Made by a program: the position numbers and the translations under genes. The notes below the pieces were generated by a model that was not told where the DNA came from, ran no database searches, and saw only the letters and a list, made by a program, of their open reading frames with translations. From the NCBI GenBank assembly GCA_030248195.1, contig JASAND010007760.1, positions 35,990-99,989 of the forward strand: 64,000 nucleotides of DNA. Reading direction: 5' to 3'. Shown here piece after piece: positions 1-11,030 of the stretch. How positions within the stretch are numbered: position 1 is the stretch's first letter; the number at the start of each line of letters is the position of its first letter. Source of the DNA: Trissonchulus latispiculum. Taxonomy: Eukaryota > Nematoda > Enoplea > Enoplida > Ironidae.

Positions 1-35
1 TGACAAGTAATGCTGCATGAAAACTTTAGTATCAT

Positions 36-103
36 TGCATTAAAATGCATTAAAATGCATTAAATGCGTTAAAATTAAATACATTAAAATGTTAAAATAC
101 GCC
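36..103. repeat. short AT-rich tandem repeat
   Basis: Degenerate tandem copies of a CATTAAAATG-like unit run through this stretch. No coding signal is seen. Confidence 0.7.
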
Positions 104-290
104 TGTATGCAGGCAATGTTTATTTGATCTGTTTCCAATTAATTTTCTTTTTTCAGATTATTAAATAATCATTTTAAGATTTCACCAACTTAATTAACAA
201 CCTTTTTTATAAAATCATTACATAAGGAGAAGGACAAGGAGCCTAGCACCAACAACTAAAAAGATCCCCAAATTTAAGGTTAATTAAATT

Positions 291-407
291 GCCTTCTTGC
301 GGGTTCTGGAGGATGACGCTGTCATGCTGATTCTGAGGAAGGACCGAGAGGACAGTGCGAACTCACTCGCTGTGCTTCCACACGTATTAGGCTATATCCT
401 TGAATAG
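291..407 (+). pseudogene. possible HIRAN-like fragment
   Basis: One frame reads EDSANSLAVL followed by LGYI before a TAG at 405-407. This loosely resembles the core of HIRAN-type domains, where an Asn-x-x-Ala-V-x-V stretch precedes a G-Y/H-[VI] motif. The frame is short, has no start, and the match comes only from reading. It may be chance. The remainder of 104-480 shows nothing I can identify. Confidence 0.2.
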
Positions 408-480
408 CACATCTGGAACCCGTCTCACCAGCAGTTAATTAATTTGATTAGCATAACATAAGGATAACATACAGGATAAC

Positions 481-711
481 AAAAGCTGAAACTCATTTTA
501 GCCAGAGCTGTAACTGAAAACTATAAAAGACTTGGACTGAAACTGAAAACTAAGAAAACTTGGAGCTGAAACTGAAACTAAAACTGAAACTCATTTTAGT
601 CAGAGCTGAAACTGAAACTGAAACTGAAACTAGAACAAATTTTGAGCTGAAACTGAAACTGAAACCTTTCTGAAAGTGGAGCTGAAACTGAATCTGAAAC
701 TGAAACTAAAC
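481..711. repeat. CTGAAA-type minisatellite
   Basis: About 230 bases of degenerate GCTGAAACTGAAACT units, interrupted by TTTTAG and TTTTGAG variants. The hexamer CTGAAA dominates. Bases 712-984 beyond it hold nothing recognised and would be the 3' flank of the lectin gene on the minus strand. Confidence 0.9.
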
Positions 712-984
712 AGGACAGCGTAAACATCACTAATATTTGGAATGTCTTGACTCATCTGTATTCCTATGTTTTGAATCTAGATTGTGCTGTGTGTATCATT
801 TGCGTCTTATGCACAGAACACATGCCTCTAATATTACTGCACCTTGACGAAAGGTTTCTGGACGATTTTGCATTTGCGTTCTGAATGTTTCCTTTGTACT
901 TGCGTTGACTTAAAATTTGAATACAGAATTATACATTTATATATTGACATTAAAAATTCAAATAATGTCCAACAGGCCGTCCCA

Positions 985-1166
985 TTATCTACTGTCCGAG
1001 TTTAAAGTAGAAAAAGATCCCTCTGTATGATATTCAGGATCACAAATCGAATCCTTCATCAAATCAAATTTTACTTTTACAGTTTTGCCATTACAGTGCC
1101 TGGCAAGCTTATCATTACGGTGGTAAGCAAGAGCAAAGCTTTCTGGAATCTCACATGCTGAGGAGT
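985..1166 (-). CDS. lectin-domain gene, terminal exon
   Basis: On the minus strand an acceptor (TTTCACAG) precedes base 1166. The frame then runs to a TAA at 985-987 and reads as a Cys-containing segment (SSACEIPESFALAYHRND, then HCNGK and DSICDPEYH). Its first two bases complete the codon left by the exon at 1478-1653, so phases agree. It is probably the last coding exon of a secreted or surface C-type lectin-like protein. The Cys-rich tail is not a domain I recognise. The frame extends upstream of the acceptor to an apparent Met, but the splice reading fits the neighbouring exon better. Confidence 0.55.
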
Positions 1167-1477
1167 CTGTGAAACGGCTTAGCAGCACGAGTAACAGCAA
1201 ATCTTGGCCGAGTTGCAAAAGATTCTCTTAAGCCAAGGAGCGCTCGTATGATCGGCTTAGGTGGTCACATAGGAGGATTGGGTTTCAAAAGATTCTCTGA
1301 AGCTAGAAGTGCTATCCACCACTCCTAACCATTCTCCAAGTCAGGGGCTGCGCCGGCTAAACTTAGGAGAAATCTTTTGAAACGGGTTTAGAAGGTTTCC
1401 AAACACTCTACTCAAATCTTTTAAGAAAAGTCACCATTCCAAACTGTTCTGCCTGGGCGACCGAACGAAAAACGCAC

Positions 1478-1653
1478 CTTGTTTTAAACAGACTGCCTTA
1501 GGATCTTCTTGTATTTGACAAACAATTTCAATGTGCTCGGCAGAAAAGTTGCAATAATAGTTGCTGTCAGTAACTGCATTAAATAAATACTCGCTAGTAC
1601 AGCATTCTTCGTCGTCCAAGTCCATTGGCTTTCCTTTAGCAAAGTGAATGTAC
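1478..1653 (-). CDS. lectin-domain gene, Cys-rich exon
   Basis: Minus-strand exon bounded by an acceptor (TTTTGAG before 1653) and a strong donor (CAAG then GTGCGT, donor bases 1477-1476). It encodes about 58 residues with several cysteines (EECCTSEY, YYCNF, IVCQI, AVCLKQ). It starts needing two bases from the previous exon, which the exon at 3056-3209 leaves, and it ends with one base that the exon at 985-1166 completes. This phase chain is the main support. Domain family unknown; an extracellular disulfide-bonded module is likely. Confidence 0.55.
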
Positions 1654-3055
1654 CTCAAAACAAAATGGTAGCACAGCGACCGTGGTTTATTATTTTTTAT
1701 GTCGTTTTCATTCCTACTAATTCTTTTACTAGAACTTAATTTTTCTATGGAAATAAATTAAAACAAAAAAATTAGTGTAATTCCTCTTCAGCTTGCAACA
1801 GCTTAATTCTGCATGCTGGAGCCAACGCTTTCTACAATTAGCGGGGTTTCATAGAGGTTACTGGATTACACGGTTGTTAGCATACTACATAGCAGTATTG
1901 TCTACTGCTAAAACGCACAATTCGCAAACGAACAAGAAGGGTGGAAATAATGAACTTGGTGCAAATGTAAAGAAAATAGTTTGAGGTTCATAGTCTGTTG
2001 AGGAGCTGAGAGCACTCTTCAAAGCCTCAGTAGCAAAATTGTATCCAATCCAGCCCTTTCAATGGCACAAGTATGGAGGTCGGGCAAAAATTGATTACTT
2101 CATATCAGTCTATGAACTCGTATGAAGCTGCTAAGCCCAGCAATATCCAGCCCTTCCTCAATGTAACTAACAGCAAACTGATTGCTAACTATCTTTGAAG
2201 ATAAGTTTACTGTTCTACATAATCAGGGCTTCCGTAACTAAGACAATGGTCCACCCTAAGCCTCAAATCAATTTCCTTTTTAGTCAGAGTGTGAAAGTCA
2301 CTAAGAAATATCATTAATGTCAAAGAAAGAAGAATGGAGGCACTAAGTTTTGAACTATCACAGTTAAAACATACTGTTGACTTTCGTAACCAACTACTTT
2401 ATATAGTATTATATAGTTATATAGTATGCCTTATAGTATTGTAGCTTATAAAATTTATCGTTAGTGATTTTGGCCAAAATGAGTTCTCAATTTCGGCAAA
2501 CAGAGAAGCCAACATACAATTATTCCGAAATTAGCGTTTATAATTGTACAATGTTATCGAATGCATCAATATTAACTGTATAAGCCTGATATTTACCAAA
2601 TTACGATTCAACTGCAGATATTTTTAAGGTTTACAAAATTCAGACATTGAGCAACTGCTGAAGACGTCGACTGACTCGTTTCAAAGAAATTTCATTTGAA
2701 GTGCAGGAAGAATGTTTAAATTATGACCATAGTTTAGTGCAAAACAAATTCAGCAGTTTCCTTTTATGCCACTCAAATATTCTTAATATGAAGAAATCAG
2801 TTACAGCATACAAATTCAGTGTTAGTTCACAAGTAGTCTATAGTATAGACTCTATACCGAAAAAATTAGTAGGACAATTAGTAACACAAATACACAAAGA
2901 CTCAGGAGTTTGAGACACAGGAAACAAAATGCGAGATAAGATTAAAGTCATTGCTGATTTTATCCCAAAATTAGATTCAAGTCGTAATCTCAGAAATCTT
3001 CCTATTACACAAACCCTAAGCCAATTCAATATTTGCTTATGGCAAACTTGCTAAC
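1654..3055 (-). other. intron of the lectin-domain gene
   Basis: A 1.4 kb AT-rich stretch between two phase-matched minus-strand exons. The short open frames in it have no domain and no repeat partner in the window. I see nothing else in it. Confidence 0.45.
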
Positions 3056-3209
3056 CTAATAACGCAGTCATTATCCCAGTGCGCACGGTAGTCATGATCA
3101 TTGCAAATTTCCATATGCCAGCAGTTTGTCGTGGAGTTCTCATAGGATGAAAAACCGGCATAGTAAATGAAAGCAGGCGCTTCTCCAATCAACAAACGTC
3201 TGAAACAGA
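3056..3209 (-). CDS. C-type lectin domain exon, C-terminal half
   Basis: Reads as the second half of a C-type lectin-like domain: a LIGEAPAFIYY strand, then NCWHMEIC and WDNDCVI, the paired-cysteine end of the fold. The donor is ATTAG then GTTAGC at 3055. The start is uncertain: an acceptor at 3210 joins in phase with the exon at 3533-3760, while the prettier acceptor TTTCAG at 3200 would not. Calcium-binding EPN/QPD and WND signatures are incomplete: WDND is present, but no clear EPN or QPD is seen. Confidence 0.6.
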
Positions 3210-3532
3210 CTTCATAAATACTATTATAATCAATGACTGATTCTTAATTGCTATCAATAAACGTTTTCTAGAAATGTTATCAAATCAATGTCAATATATT
3301 TGGGTGCTGTGGAAACTGGACACACCATGTAGAAGTTTCATATTTATGTAGATTTTCATATCTTACAGAATTTTTCAAATTGCTAGGTTGTTCAAATTGA
3401 TGTGTTTTTCGAAACTTGCGTTTTGGCGTTGTCAATGTTTTTGTCAATTTTTAGTGCTTCAGTTGCAGTTAATAGACAATCCCAACCGCAGCACACCCAA
3501 CAATATTCAAGTGTCATCTGTGTTGCTTTCAC

Positions 3533-3760
3533 CATTTAAAACAAACTTCACTGATTCAAAGTCATAACGCTGCTTTGGATCAATGAACGCAGGAAGGTGA
3601 GATGAAGCGTGGAATTTATTGCAAAGCCGTTCAGCTAGTCGGGCCGTAACGACATTTTCTTGATTGTAGGAAACAATTGCATGATATTTTTCTTCAACCA
3701 CCCTGTAATAGCACGCACGGTCCCCTGAAGTCCATCCTCGCGGGCAATTCAGCAACGAAT
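3533..3760 (-). CDS. C-type lectin domain exon, N-terminal half
   Basis: After an acceptor (TTTCCAG, exon starting at 3760) the frame opens with LNCPRGWTSGDRACYYRV, the Cys-x-x-GW...C-Y start of a C-type lectin domain. It continues with AERLCNKFHASSHLPAFID, the usual helix and HLP strand. The end is taken at a GTGAAA donor after 3533. Upstream exons with a signal peptide would lie above 3760 and were not found. This is the clearest ordinary host-type gene in the window. Confidence 0.7.
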
Positions 3761-4140
3761 CTGGAAATCAACATTTCAATAGTTTACATGCACAAGTGTC
3801 GTTAATTCAGCATTGATTCTTACCTCAACCGTGTTGCCTTAATTGACATTTATAGAAGAACGTTTAAGATTTAATTTTACGTTTAATTTGTTTAAATGTT
3901 TAATTTTACGATTTAATTTAATTTTAAGTTTAATTTAATTTAACTAGATTTAATGGAGTAAAGCAAGTAAAGCAAGCAAAGTATTCTTTTTATAGAATAC
4001 ATAAAATGAACGCAATAGAATAACAGTTGTAATTAAACATTAGCGTCTAGATAGTTGCAATTAACTTTTTTAGTTTCGGATATAAAATGGAAGCAACTGA
4101 AACATTTTTTCTCAATGGATTGCAAAGGCCACCCTAAGCT
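3761..4140. other. AT-rich non-coding stretch
   Basis: Contains a run of GTTTAATTTAA-like repeats (about 3870-3960) and no coding frame. It should be the intron or promoter side of the minus-strand lectin gene, but no signal-peptide exon is visible. Confidence 0.5.
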
Positions 4141-5632
4141 AAAGCTAAACCACGTGTGTCTCCTTAGTGAACCAAGTCTTTCATCCAGTGCTGGAACTGC
4201 TTGATCCAGAAAGAGCGAGCAAAACTATGTATGAGTCACGAATATTTAGCTTTGATTCACGCATGGTTCGATTAAAAAATTGACTTTCTTATTGGTTCGC
4301 CAAAAGTCGATTGGCGAACCAAGTTTTGAGTTATTAGTTCATTTTGTGCCAGCTGATAGTCCTTCAAGAGTACTTCATGTGTCACTCTTTAGAATTCAAT
4401 GAAATTTCAAAGAAAAGCAGAATTTTTAATTAGAATTACTAATGAAAAATACTAAGTCTAATTTGCTTAAAGCGTGAAATAGTCCGCTCACCTAACATGA
4501 GCAGTGCTTAGAATAAAATGGTTGTTATCCCAGGAAAACTCTAAACTTAATTTTTCAAGGTGCCACGTTTTCATTTGCAGTAGTAGCGTCACTGACGAAT
4601 ATATATACTTTTCTGGACTCAGCTTTAAATTGCACCAAATTGTTGAAAATATTTGAATTTTTGTAGATGTAGAGATTGCTAACTCGTGACTGCGTCCGCT
4701 CATCGAAAATAGGGCGACTTTACTCCAAAAACCAGGTTATCCCAGGTTGTCCTAATTTTTTTAAATTGGGTAAAAAGCTGTTTTTTTCAGTGAAAATAAA
4801 TGTTGTGGGTTTCCGAATGGCTGCGGCTCTTTTACAACGTAAAAATTTATCAAAACATTGTCAATTAAATGAATCAAATTTAATAAAATGGAGACAATTA
4901 GTTTCCAGTAATTTAGGAGTTATATAAATATTTCCAAGAAAAATTATTAAACAACAGCCATTCGGAAACCCACAACATTTATGTTCTCTGCAAAAAACAG
5001 CTTTGTACCCAATTTTAAAAAAATTAGGACAACCTGGGATAACTTGGGTTTTGGAGTAAGGTCGCCCTATTTTCGATGAGCGGACGCAGTCACGAGTTAG
5101 CAATTTCTACATCTACAAAAATTCAAATATTTTCAACAATTTGGTGCAATTTAAAGCTGAGTCCAGAAAAGTATATATATTCGTCGGTGACTCTACTATT
5201 GCAAATGAAAACGTGGCACATTGAAAAATTAAGTTTAGCGTTTTCCTGGGATAACAACCATTTTATTCTCAGCACTGCTCATGTTAGGTGAGCGGACTAT
5301 TTCACGCTTTAAGCAAATTAGACTTAGTATTTTTTATTAGTAATTCCATTCTAATTAAATATTCTGCTTTTCTTTGAAATTTCATTGAATTCTAAAGAGT
5401 GACTCATGAAGTACTCTTGAAGGAGTATCAGTTGGCACAAAATGAACTAATAACCCAAAACTTGGCTAGGCGACTTTTGGCGTACCAATAAAAAGTCATT
5501 TTTTAATTGAACCATGCGTGACTCAAAACTAAATGTTCATGACTCATACATAGTTTTGCTTGCACTTTCTGGATCAAGCAGTTCCAGCACTAGATCAAAG
5601 ACTTGGTTCGCTAAGGCGACACACGTAGCTAA
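4141..5632. mobile_element. foldback (long inverted-repeat) element
   Basis: Two arms of about 680-690 bases are inverted copies of one another around a spacer near 4830-4955. Outer ends match from CACGTGTGTC...CTTAG at 4150 to its complement ending near 5630, and the inner ends meet at AACAGCCATTCGG (about 4957). The mirrored open frames at 4488-4703 and 5076-5291 are simply the same arm read twice and are not genes. No transposase is present. It is a non-autonomous foldback or MITE-type element; part of one arm recurs at 32858-33017. Confidence 0.85.
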
Positions 5633-6692
5633 TCCATTAGAGCAAGTGTCACAATAACACGTAACTTTATAAATTTGGAATAAGGTATTAAGTTAACAAG
5701 TCAACAACTTAATAAGTTAAAACTCTTGCTTAATGTTATCCTGTAGTGCCCGTTTAAAACCTTAAACTTAAACCTAAACGTCAACTTGCGTGCACTGCTA
5801 CAAACACATCTTCCGAAGATACAACTGTAACAGCTTATTGCGACGCCATATGAGATCACACGTCACACCTTTAGAAGACTTTGTTATAAGTAATCGGCAG
5901 TTTTCGGCGAATATTGAACAAACAGCATACAAGAAGCAACAGATTAGCTTTCCAACGATTGTCAGTTAAGTTCAATTTGTTGTTAATTTGTTCTAAAGTG
6001 GCAATACGCTGTTGAACTTAACCGATCGCCTGTACAAGTGTCTTTGACAAACTGCAAGGATGATTTTGGGTAAGAGGATGAAACTGTCTGCTTTCTGCAA
6101 AACTTTTTTGTCAAAGCAACTATTAGTAAAACAGACTTGCTTAGATTCAAAGAAAAAGACTTTTGATACAGGCGGATATATCAATTCTGAACCAAAGCCC
6201 CTGTAGCCTTACACGTGTAGTTAGCCTTTAAAGGTGGGGTTGCTCTCTTCTTTAAAGGTGGGGTTGCTCTCTTCTGTTGCATTCGTTCCCCTTTTTCCAT
6301 AAGTTGTGACCATTCCGACGACAGATCACCCTAAAATATATGTAGTTTTATTTCCACGGAATGTTTAACATCTATGAGCAACATAGTGAACTAGATTCGC
6401 TATGAGAAAATAGATGCTACGACTGTAAGGCAGCTGTGGATCACTATAGTTAGCTATTAAATACACATTAAAGAATTTAAGTGCTAACTTGTATAAACGT
6501 TTCTAAATATCACAGCCAGGACCTTTTGGATGCTTACAACTGCGATTCAGTGATCGATACACCCGACATTTCATTTTTTTCACAGAAATTCAATAAATTT
6601 GGAAAACCATGAGAAATATCAAAATATCTGTAGTGTTGTAAGGGAAGCAGGCATGGAAAGATTGATAAGCCTGTAACGGGAGTTCAGCTGAT
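5633..6692. other. non-coding flank with a 24-base tandem pair
   Basis: No gene seen. Bases 6227-6250 and 6251-6274 are an exact tandem pair (TTTAAAGGTGGGG...). The stretch at about 5940-6008 (GATTAGCTTTCCAACG...) recurs near 33257-33320, so it is part of a dispersed repeat. Confidence 0.6.
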
Positions 6693-6765
6693 GGCCCTGT
6701 GGTGTAGTTGGTTAGCATGTCTGCTCCGGAGTCAGAAAGGCCGTGGTTCGAAACCTGGCTGGGCC
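6693..6765 (+). tRNA. tRNA-like sequence (SINE head or tRNA pseudogene)
   Basis: GGCCCTG at the start pairs with CTGGGCC at the end apart from one T-T mismatch. Between them are an A-box-like GTGTAGTTGGTTAGCA, an anticodon-arm pair TCTG/CAGA around CTCCGGAG, and a B-box GGTTCGAA. The spacing is that of a tRNA of 73 bases. The T stem has two mismatches and the base before the anticodon is not the invariant U in the best-paired fold, so it is more likely a tRNA-derived SINE head or a pseudogene than a working tRNA (Arg-CCG-like). Confidence 0.5.
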
Positions 6766-8095
6766 AATTATTTACTTTCAATGGCGAGTGAAAAGCTGAA
6801 CATCCCTCTTCCCTTCTCTCTTCTAGGCCCTGGTTTTGTGGGCACGAGGGCGCCTGATGCCTCCCGTTCGGGCATGTCCTCGGTTTCTTCTTGGTCCACC
6901 AGCCCTGGTAGAAGCGCTACAGTGTACCCCAAATCAGTAAACAGTAGGCATGGCCACGGGTAAAAAAATTTGGTCCCGGATACCCTCCCCCCAAGCACTA
7001 TGTCGGGTAATTGCATCACTACCCGGGTGCCCGACTACCCCTGACTTTGCCTAATAGATAGGTAAATTGCTGTTTATATGCTTACTGTTGTCATGGCAAT
7101 ATCGAACCACATGAAAGTTGATTTGGTGTGTGGATTGAAGTTGCACAACGTCACAACTGGGAAAGGTGAATGTTGGTGAAACTGAAAGCAAAACTGAACG
7201 ACCATTGGATCTTTAGCGACAGATTTGGGGACAGCTTCCGTGTTAGGGGACACATTTGATTATGTAATCCATTTACAGAAGAACTCCACACTTCTTTAAA
7301 CAATAAAAATTAGCCTGGTTTTTTGAAAAGTTAGCGCCTCAATCACAATTAGTTTTCCTAGTTTCACTAATACAGAACGTGCACTAACCTTCGCTGACAT
7401 CGGAGCTACTTAGGCAGAGGGGTCGATTTTTGGATTTTTCAACCATCTCCGATTTTGCTTTTTTATATATTTTGCACTCTCAACGGGTCCGCGAAACAAG
7501 GCAGTGCATTTCACGTAATATTGCTTCTATCGTTCTGTAGAGATCTTTAAAGATAAACTAGACATGTGTTATAGATTTTGACCCCCCCCCCCTTAATGTG
7601 TTCCCGACCTCCGTTGTGGTTAAGGCAAACACGCGAAAAGGGTCAACGAAACCTTTCGGTCACGGTTTTTGCTACTTCAAAATCTTGTCGCACAATGTCC
7701 TGCACAACAAATTCGAATTTTCATTTAGTTTCATTCAGCACTTAACGAGTAACAAGTTAATAAGTTAATTAATTTGAAAATAGGTCCATAATATATTTGA
7801 CCATGAAACTTCATTCCGGTGTGCGTTTCAGACCTAATGGAAAGACCTGGGTGTTTTTGGTAGGGAATGTCTGATTTAATTTTAGTTTAGTTTACAATTT
7901 TCAAGAATAGCAAGGTCACTGGAAGGACTTGACCACATCAAACATTTATCATCCGCTAATTTAAAATTAACGCATATAAAATAAAATTTGACATTTCACA
8001 GACAAATTTAAAAATCAGCTATTTTTCAGGTATGTTGTAAGATCCACTTAATCAATCACAGCGGTGTATTGACAACACGACATCAAATAGGCGTA
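6766..8095. other. non-coding part of unit L
   Basis: Matches 38496-39732 closely. No gene is seen. It carries a poly-C run near 7581-7592 that is shorter in unit R (about 39233-39238). Confidence 0.6.
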
Positions 8096-9323
8096 TTAAG
8101 GGGGGGGGGCTACGAATTTCAATAAAGGTTCGATGTTGGAAAAGCTAGCTAGTCTTTTGCCATATAATAGTATTAGGTTTAGTGTATAATAGTTTAAAGT
8201 TTGAAAGAATTCTATGCAGCGTAGCGTCCTGTGGAGCCATCAGAAGTTGGTGTTGTTGGTCCAAAGTTCGACATGACACGTACACAAACTTTGCCTCGCC
8301 CTGATCGCTATGCGCAAGGTACGGTACCCAAATTTTCCCGAAATAGTACTGACATATAGCGCTTTGATATCGTGTAAAATAATCCTTAGATCAATGTATA
8401 CTTTTCTGTGCGATACAATCAAAGTGCGAAAAATTGGGTGTTGTAGGTTTATACGGGTGGAGGTTAACTAACGTCTAATGAGCTGTGGTTTATCAAAGGA
8501 GCCCAACTTTGCTCCAATTAATACTCCAAGCATCTGTCTTAACTCATGTCAAAATGACGTGATTTCGTTAATCCCTGCGTTCGCAGTGCTAGATTACATT
8601 ATCGATATTGTCGCTGTTATTTGGTGCCATTTCGAAGATGTGAGCCAATTACTCCAAATTACTGTGGCAGAATCAGCTGAAACCTTGCGCATTACAGGCC
8701 AGTGAGTGTACCAGGATGTGCCGATAGCTAGGTCACTAAACCTCGCTCCAATGTTTAGAAATGCAAGATTGATTTCTTGAAATATGAATGGCGATCGCTC
8801 CAAAAAGATCTAAGATAGTTGTAAGCGCATACTGAACGAAGAAAGCGTCATATCGAAAAACGGATTTCATATTCGAATTCAGCAGGCCAAATAACCCCTA
8901 TAGGACCTTTTCGGCAAAATCGGAGAAAAAAATTTTTTGACCCCATTTTTACTGCGCTTAGCTAGCTTTTCAGGCCTAAAAATAAGGGTTATTTCTTAAC
9001 AAAAAGTTTGCTAGCACACAAACCAGAAAACCGAAACTCTCGAAACTCACAGACAGTTTGCCCCTATTAGAGCCTAATATGTGGTAAAAAGCTGGGGTAG
9101 GCTAGGGGCTGTCAATTTTATTAGATCGAAAACGGCGCACGGTCACATCGCAACTTTTTGTAAATTTCAAACTTTGAGCTGTTATAGCTGAAGAAAGAAG
9201 CAACGCTCGAAAACCGGAATACTTTTAATATTTAGCACTAGTAACAGTTAACATTTGTGGCAAAAAGTTTCAGAATTGGTCAAACCGTTAATCCACCAGA
9301 ATTCAGAAAATCTTTTTCAAAAA

Positions 9324-9450
9324 ACCCACTTTTCGCACCAAAATTTCGACTTTGGCGTAGTGCCAGAATCTATGTGTGTTAGATATAATAATGCCCACTA
9401 CGGACTATTTAACCTTGATATGTTAGCTAATCATATGCCAAAAGGTAGGT
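9324..9450 (+). repeat. 127-base direct repeat flanking a SINE, left copy
   Basis: Identical by reading to 9821-9947, from ACCCACTTTTCGCACC to GCCAAAAGGTAGGT. The SINE at 9451-9820 lies exactly between the two copies. Confidence 0.95.
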
Positions 9451-9820
9451 AAAGGTAAAGGTAAAGTGACCCCTGGAGAGAACTCCAACCTACAGAAGGT
9501 TATAGGGTGCCGGTGCTTATCTCCGGATTCACAGCCCGAAGCCAGGAGCGACAACTCTAATGTTGACTACATCTGTGGAAGGGGGGCCAGCCCTTCATCA
9601 GGCGTTACGCCAGAACACAGACTCCTGTTACCTTCCCACCGCAGTGGTACCCATTTACCGACCAGTTAAGGATAGACAGCTGGGTTGGCTGGAGCCCACG
9701 GCGAACCGATATGTGCTTAGTCCCTTGCTCAAGGGGATTTGCTAAAGCCTTGTGGCAGCGGGGGTTCGAACCTAGGACCGTAAGATCTTTAGTCGAACAC
9801 CTTACCACTCGGCCAATGCG
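9451..9820 (-). mobile_element. tRNA-derived SINE
   Basis: On the minus strand the element opens with a tRNA-like head: TTGGCCGAGTGG (A box) and GGTTCGAACCC (B box) about 40 bases apart, resembling a Leu-type tRNA. A body of about 280 bases follows, and the 3' end is a short (TTTACC)n tail, seen on the plus strand as GGTAAAGGTAAAGG at 9448-9465. There is no protein frame; RNA polymerase III promoter boxes and tail are the evidence. Confidence 0.85.
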
Positions 9821-9947
9821 ACCCACTTTTCGCACCAAAATTTCGACTTTGGCGTAGTGCCAGAATCTATGTGTGTTAGATATAATAATGCCCACTACGG
9901 ACTATTTAACCTTGATATGTTAGCTAATCATATGCCAAAAGGTAGGT
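9821..9947 (+). repeat. 127-base direct repeat flanking a SINE, right copy
   Basis: Second copy of 9324-9450. If it is the target-site duplication of the SINE it is unusually long; alternatively the SINE landed at the edge of a pre-existing tandem duplication. Confidence 0.95.
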
Positions 9948-9994
9948 CTCTCTGAAGAAGTTGGGCAAAACCGTTCGTAGCCCCCCCCCCTTAA

Positions 9995-10829
9995 CTGCAT
10001 CGGTTATACCCTAACCTGACTAAAGGTAAGCGCGGAAAATTTAACAAATTTTGGGTCTTTATTGCCTTGGTTCTAAGTTATTTTTAAAAACAGGAATTTT
10101 CAAGATTTTGCTAAAAAATGTCTGATCTCAGCGCCACAGAAAGAAATCTCGAAACCGGACACGGCCAACCGTTGGTATCGTTCAAAACAAGTTGTCATAA
10201 AGCTAAGATCTGTAGGAAGTCGAATTTTTATTAGGCCTACCAGGTTTCAAAATATGTATTCAAAATTGTTGACACCAGCTTCAGCGGTGCAAAACAGTAA
10301 AAATTGGCTGATCATGAATTTGTAAAAATCATGGATTTTGAAGGCTTAGATAAAATTTCTGCTCATTTCCTACAGATCGTTGGACTGATACGGTTAGCCA
10401 TTCGAATTTTTTGGCGCGTGGAAATTACCAAACTTTCCGTTTCGTATGTTTAGCACATACAGACCTGCTAGAATGACACATCATCCGTAATCATCCTATC
10501 TACATTATATACCTCGTAATATAACTCGTTCGAATACACAATGTAGCCAACAATGTGAAATTGAACGAAGTCGGAGATGGCAAAAATCGACCAAAAATGA
10601 CAAAAAATTCAAATTACATCAAATGCTCTCAAAGCTGACGGCTCCAAAAATTATAATAAATGCAGATCTGCTTGATTATAACTAACAAGATGACTTATTG
10701 AGTGAATTTACAAAGGATCCCCCAAATTAGCGCCTGACATTGAGTTGACCTTTCAAAAGCAATGCAGCTTGTCGATGTGGCATTTTTTAGTGGTCACGGG
10801 AAAACATAGTAAAAACTCTAACTTACTTA
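9995..10829. other. non-coding part of unit L
   Basis: Closely matches 39741-40585 in unit R. No gene, RNA or element boundary is visible. Confidence 0.6.
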
Positions 10830-11030
10830 CTAAAGCCTAACCTGTATTACCCGTTTGACCTGTATTAAAACTACCTGTATTTGAACAGACGTAGAAAATG
10901 TTATATAGGCAGTGATCAACTGAATCACAGTAAATGCAGCAAAAATTGCCGTAGCCACGGCTAGGATACGTCCGATGTTCCTAAAATGCCGATTTCTCTG
11001 GCTCATTTGGGTGAACTGAACCACGTGTAT
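10830..11030 (-). CDS. small membrane protein, exon 2 (unit L)
   Basis: On the minus strand an acceptor (AATTTTATAG) precedes base 11030. The frame runs in phase 0 to a TAG at 10830, encoding QFTQMSQRNRHFRNIG followed by a hydrophobic stretch of about 20 residues (ILAVATAIFAAFTVIQLITA), a probable transmembrane helix. With exon 1 (11272-11328) it gives about 85 residues. A second possible donor (CAG then GTAGTT after 10875) would instead end the exon early. Unit R keeps the same frame and splice sites with few changes, which supports a real gene. Function unknown; the short basic N-terminus and single helix fit a small single-pass membrane protein. Confidence 0.55.
   Translation of the reverse strand: MHVVQFTQMSQRNRHFRNIGRILAVATAIFAAFTVIQLITAYITFSTSVQIQVVLIQVKRVIQVRL

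Larger units (their letters stand above)
8100..9990. mobile_element. TTAA-flanked non-autonomous DNA transposon with poly-G ends
   Basis: The element begins with ten G then CTACGAA and ends with TTCGTAG then ten C, a 17-base perfect terminal inverted repeat. TTAA lies directly outside at 8096-8099 and 9991-9994. Unit R has the undisturbed site at about 39740-39746 (GCGTATTAACTGC) with one TTAA, so the insertion is proven by an empty site. No transposase frame is seen in its 1891 bases. TTAA targets are known for piggyBac and Kolobok; termini starting with GG fit Kolobok better, which is inference. Confidence 0.9.

Noticed and set aside
4488..5291. Matching 71-residue frames on both strands
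   Set aside because: Mirror images of the foldback arms, not a gene family.
6693..6765. Functional tRNA-Arg
   Set aside because: T-stem mismatches and lack of a proper U before the anticodon in the paired fold.
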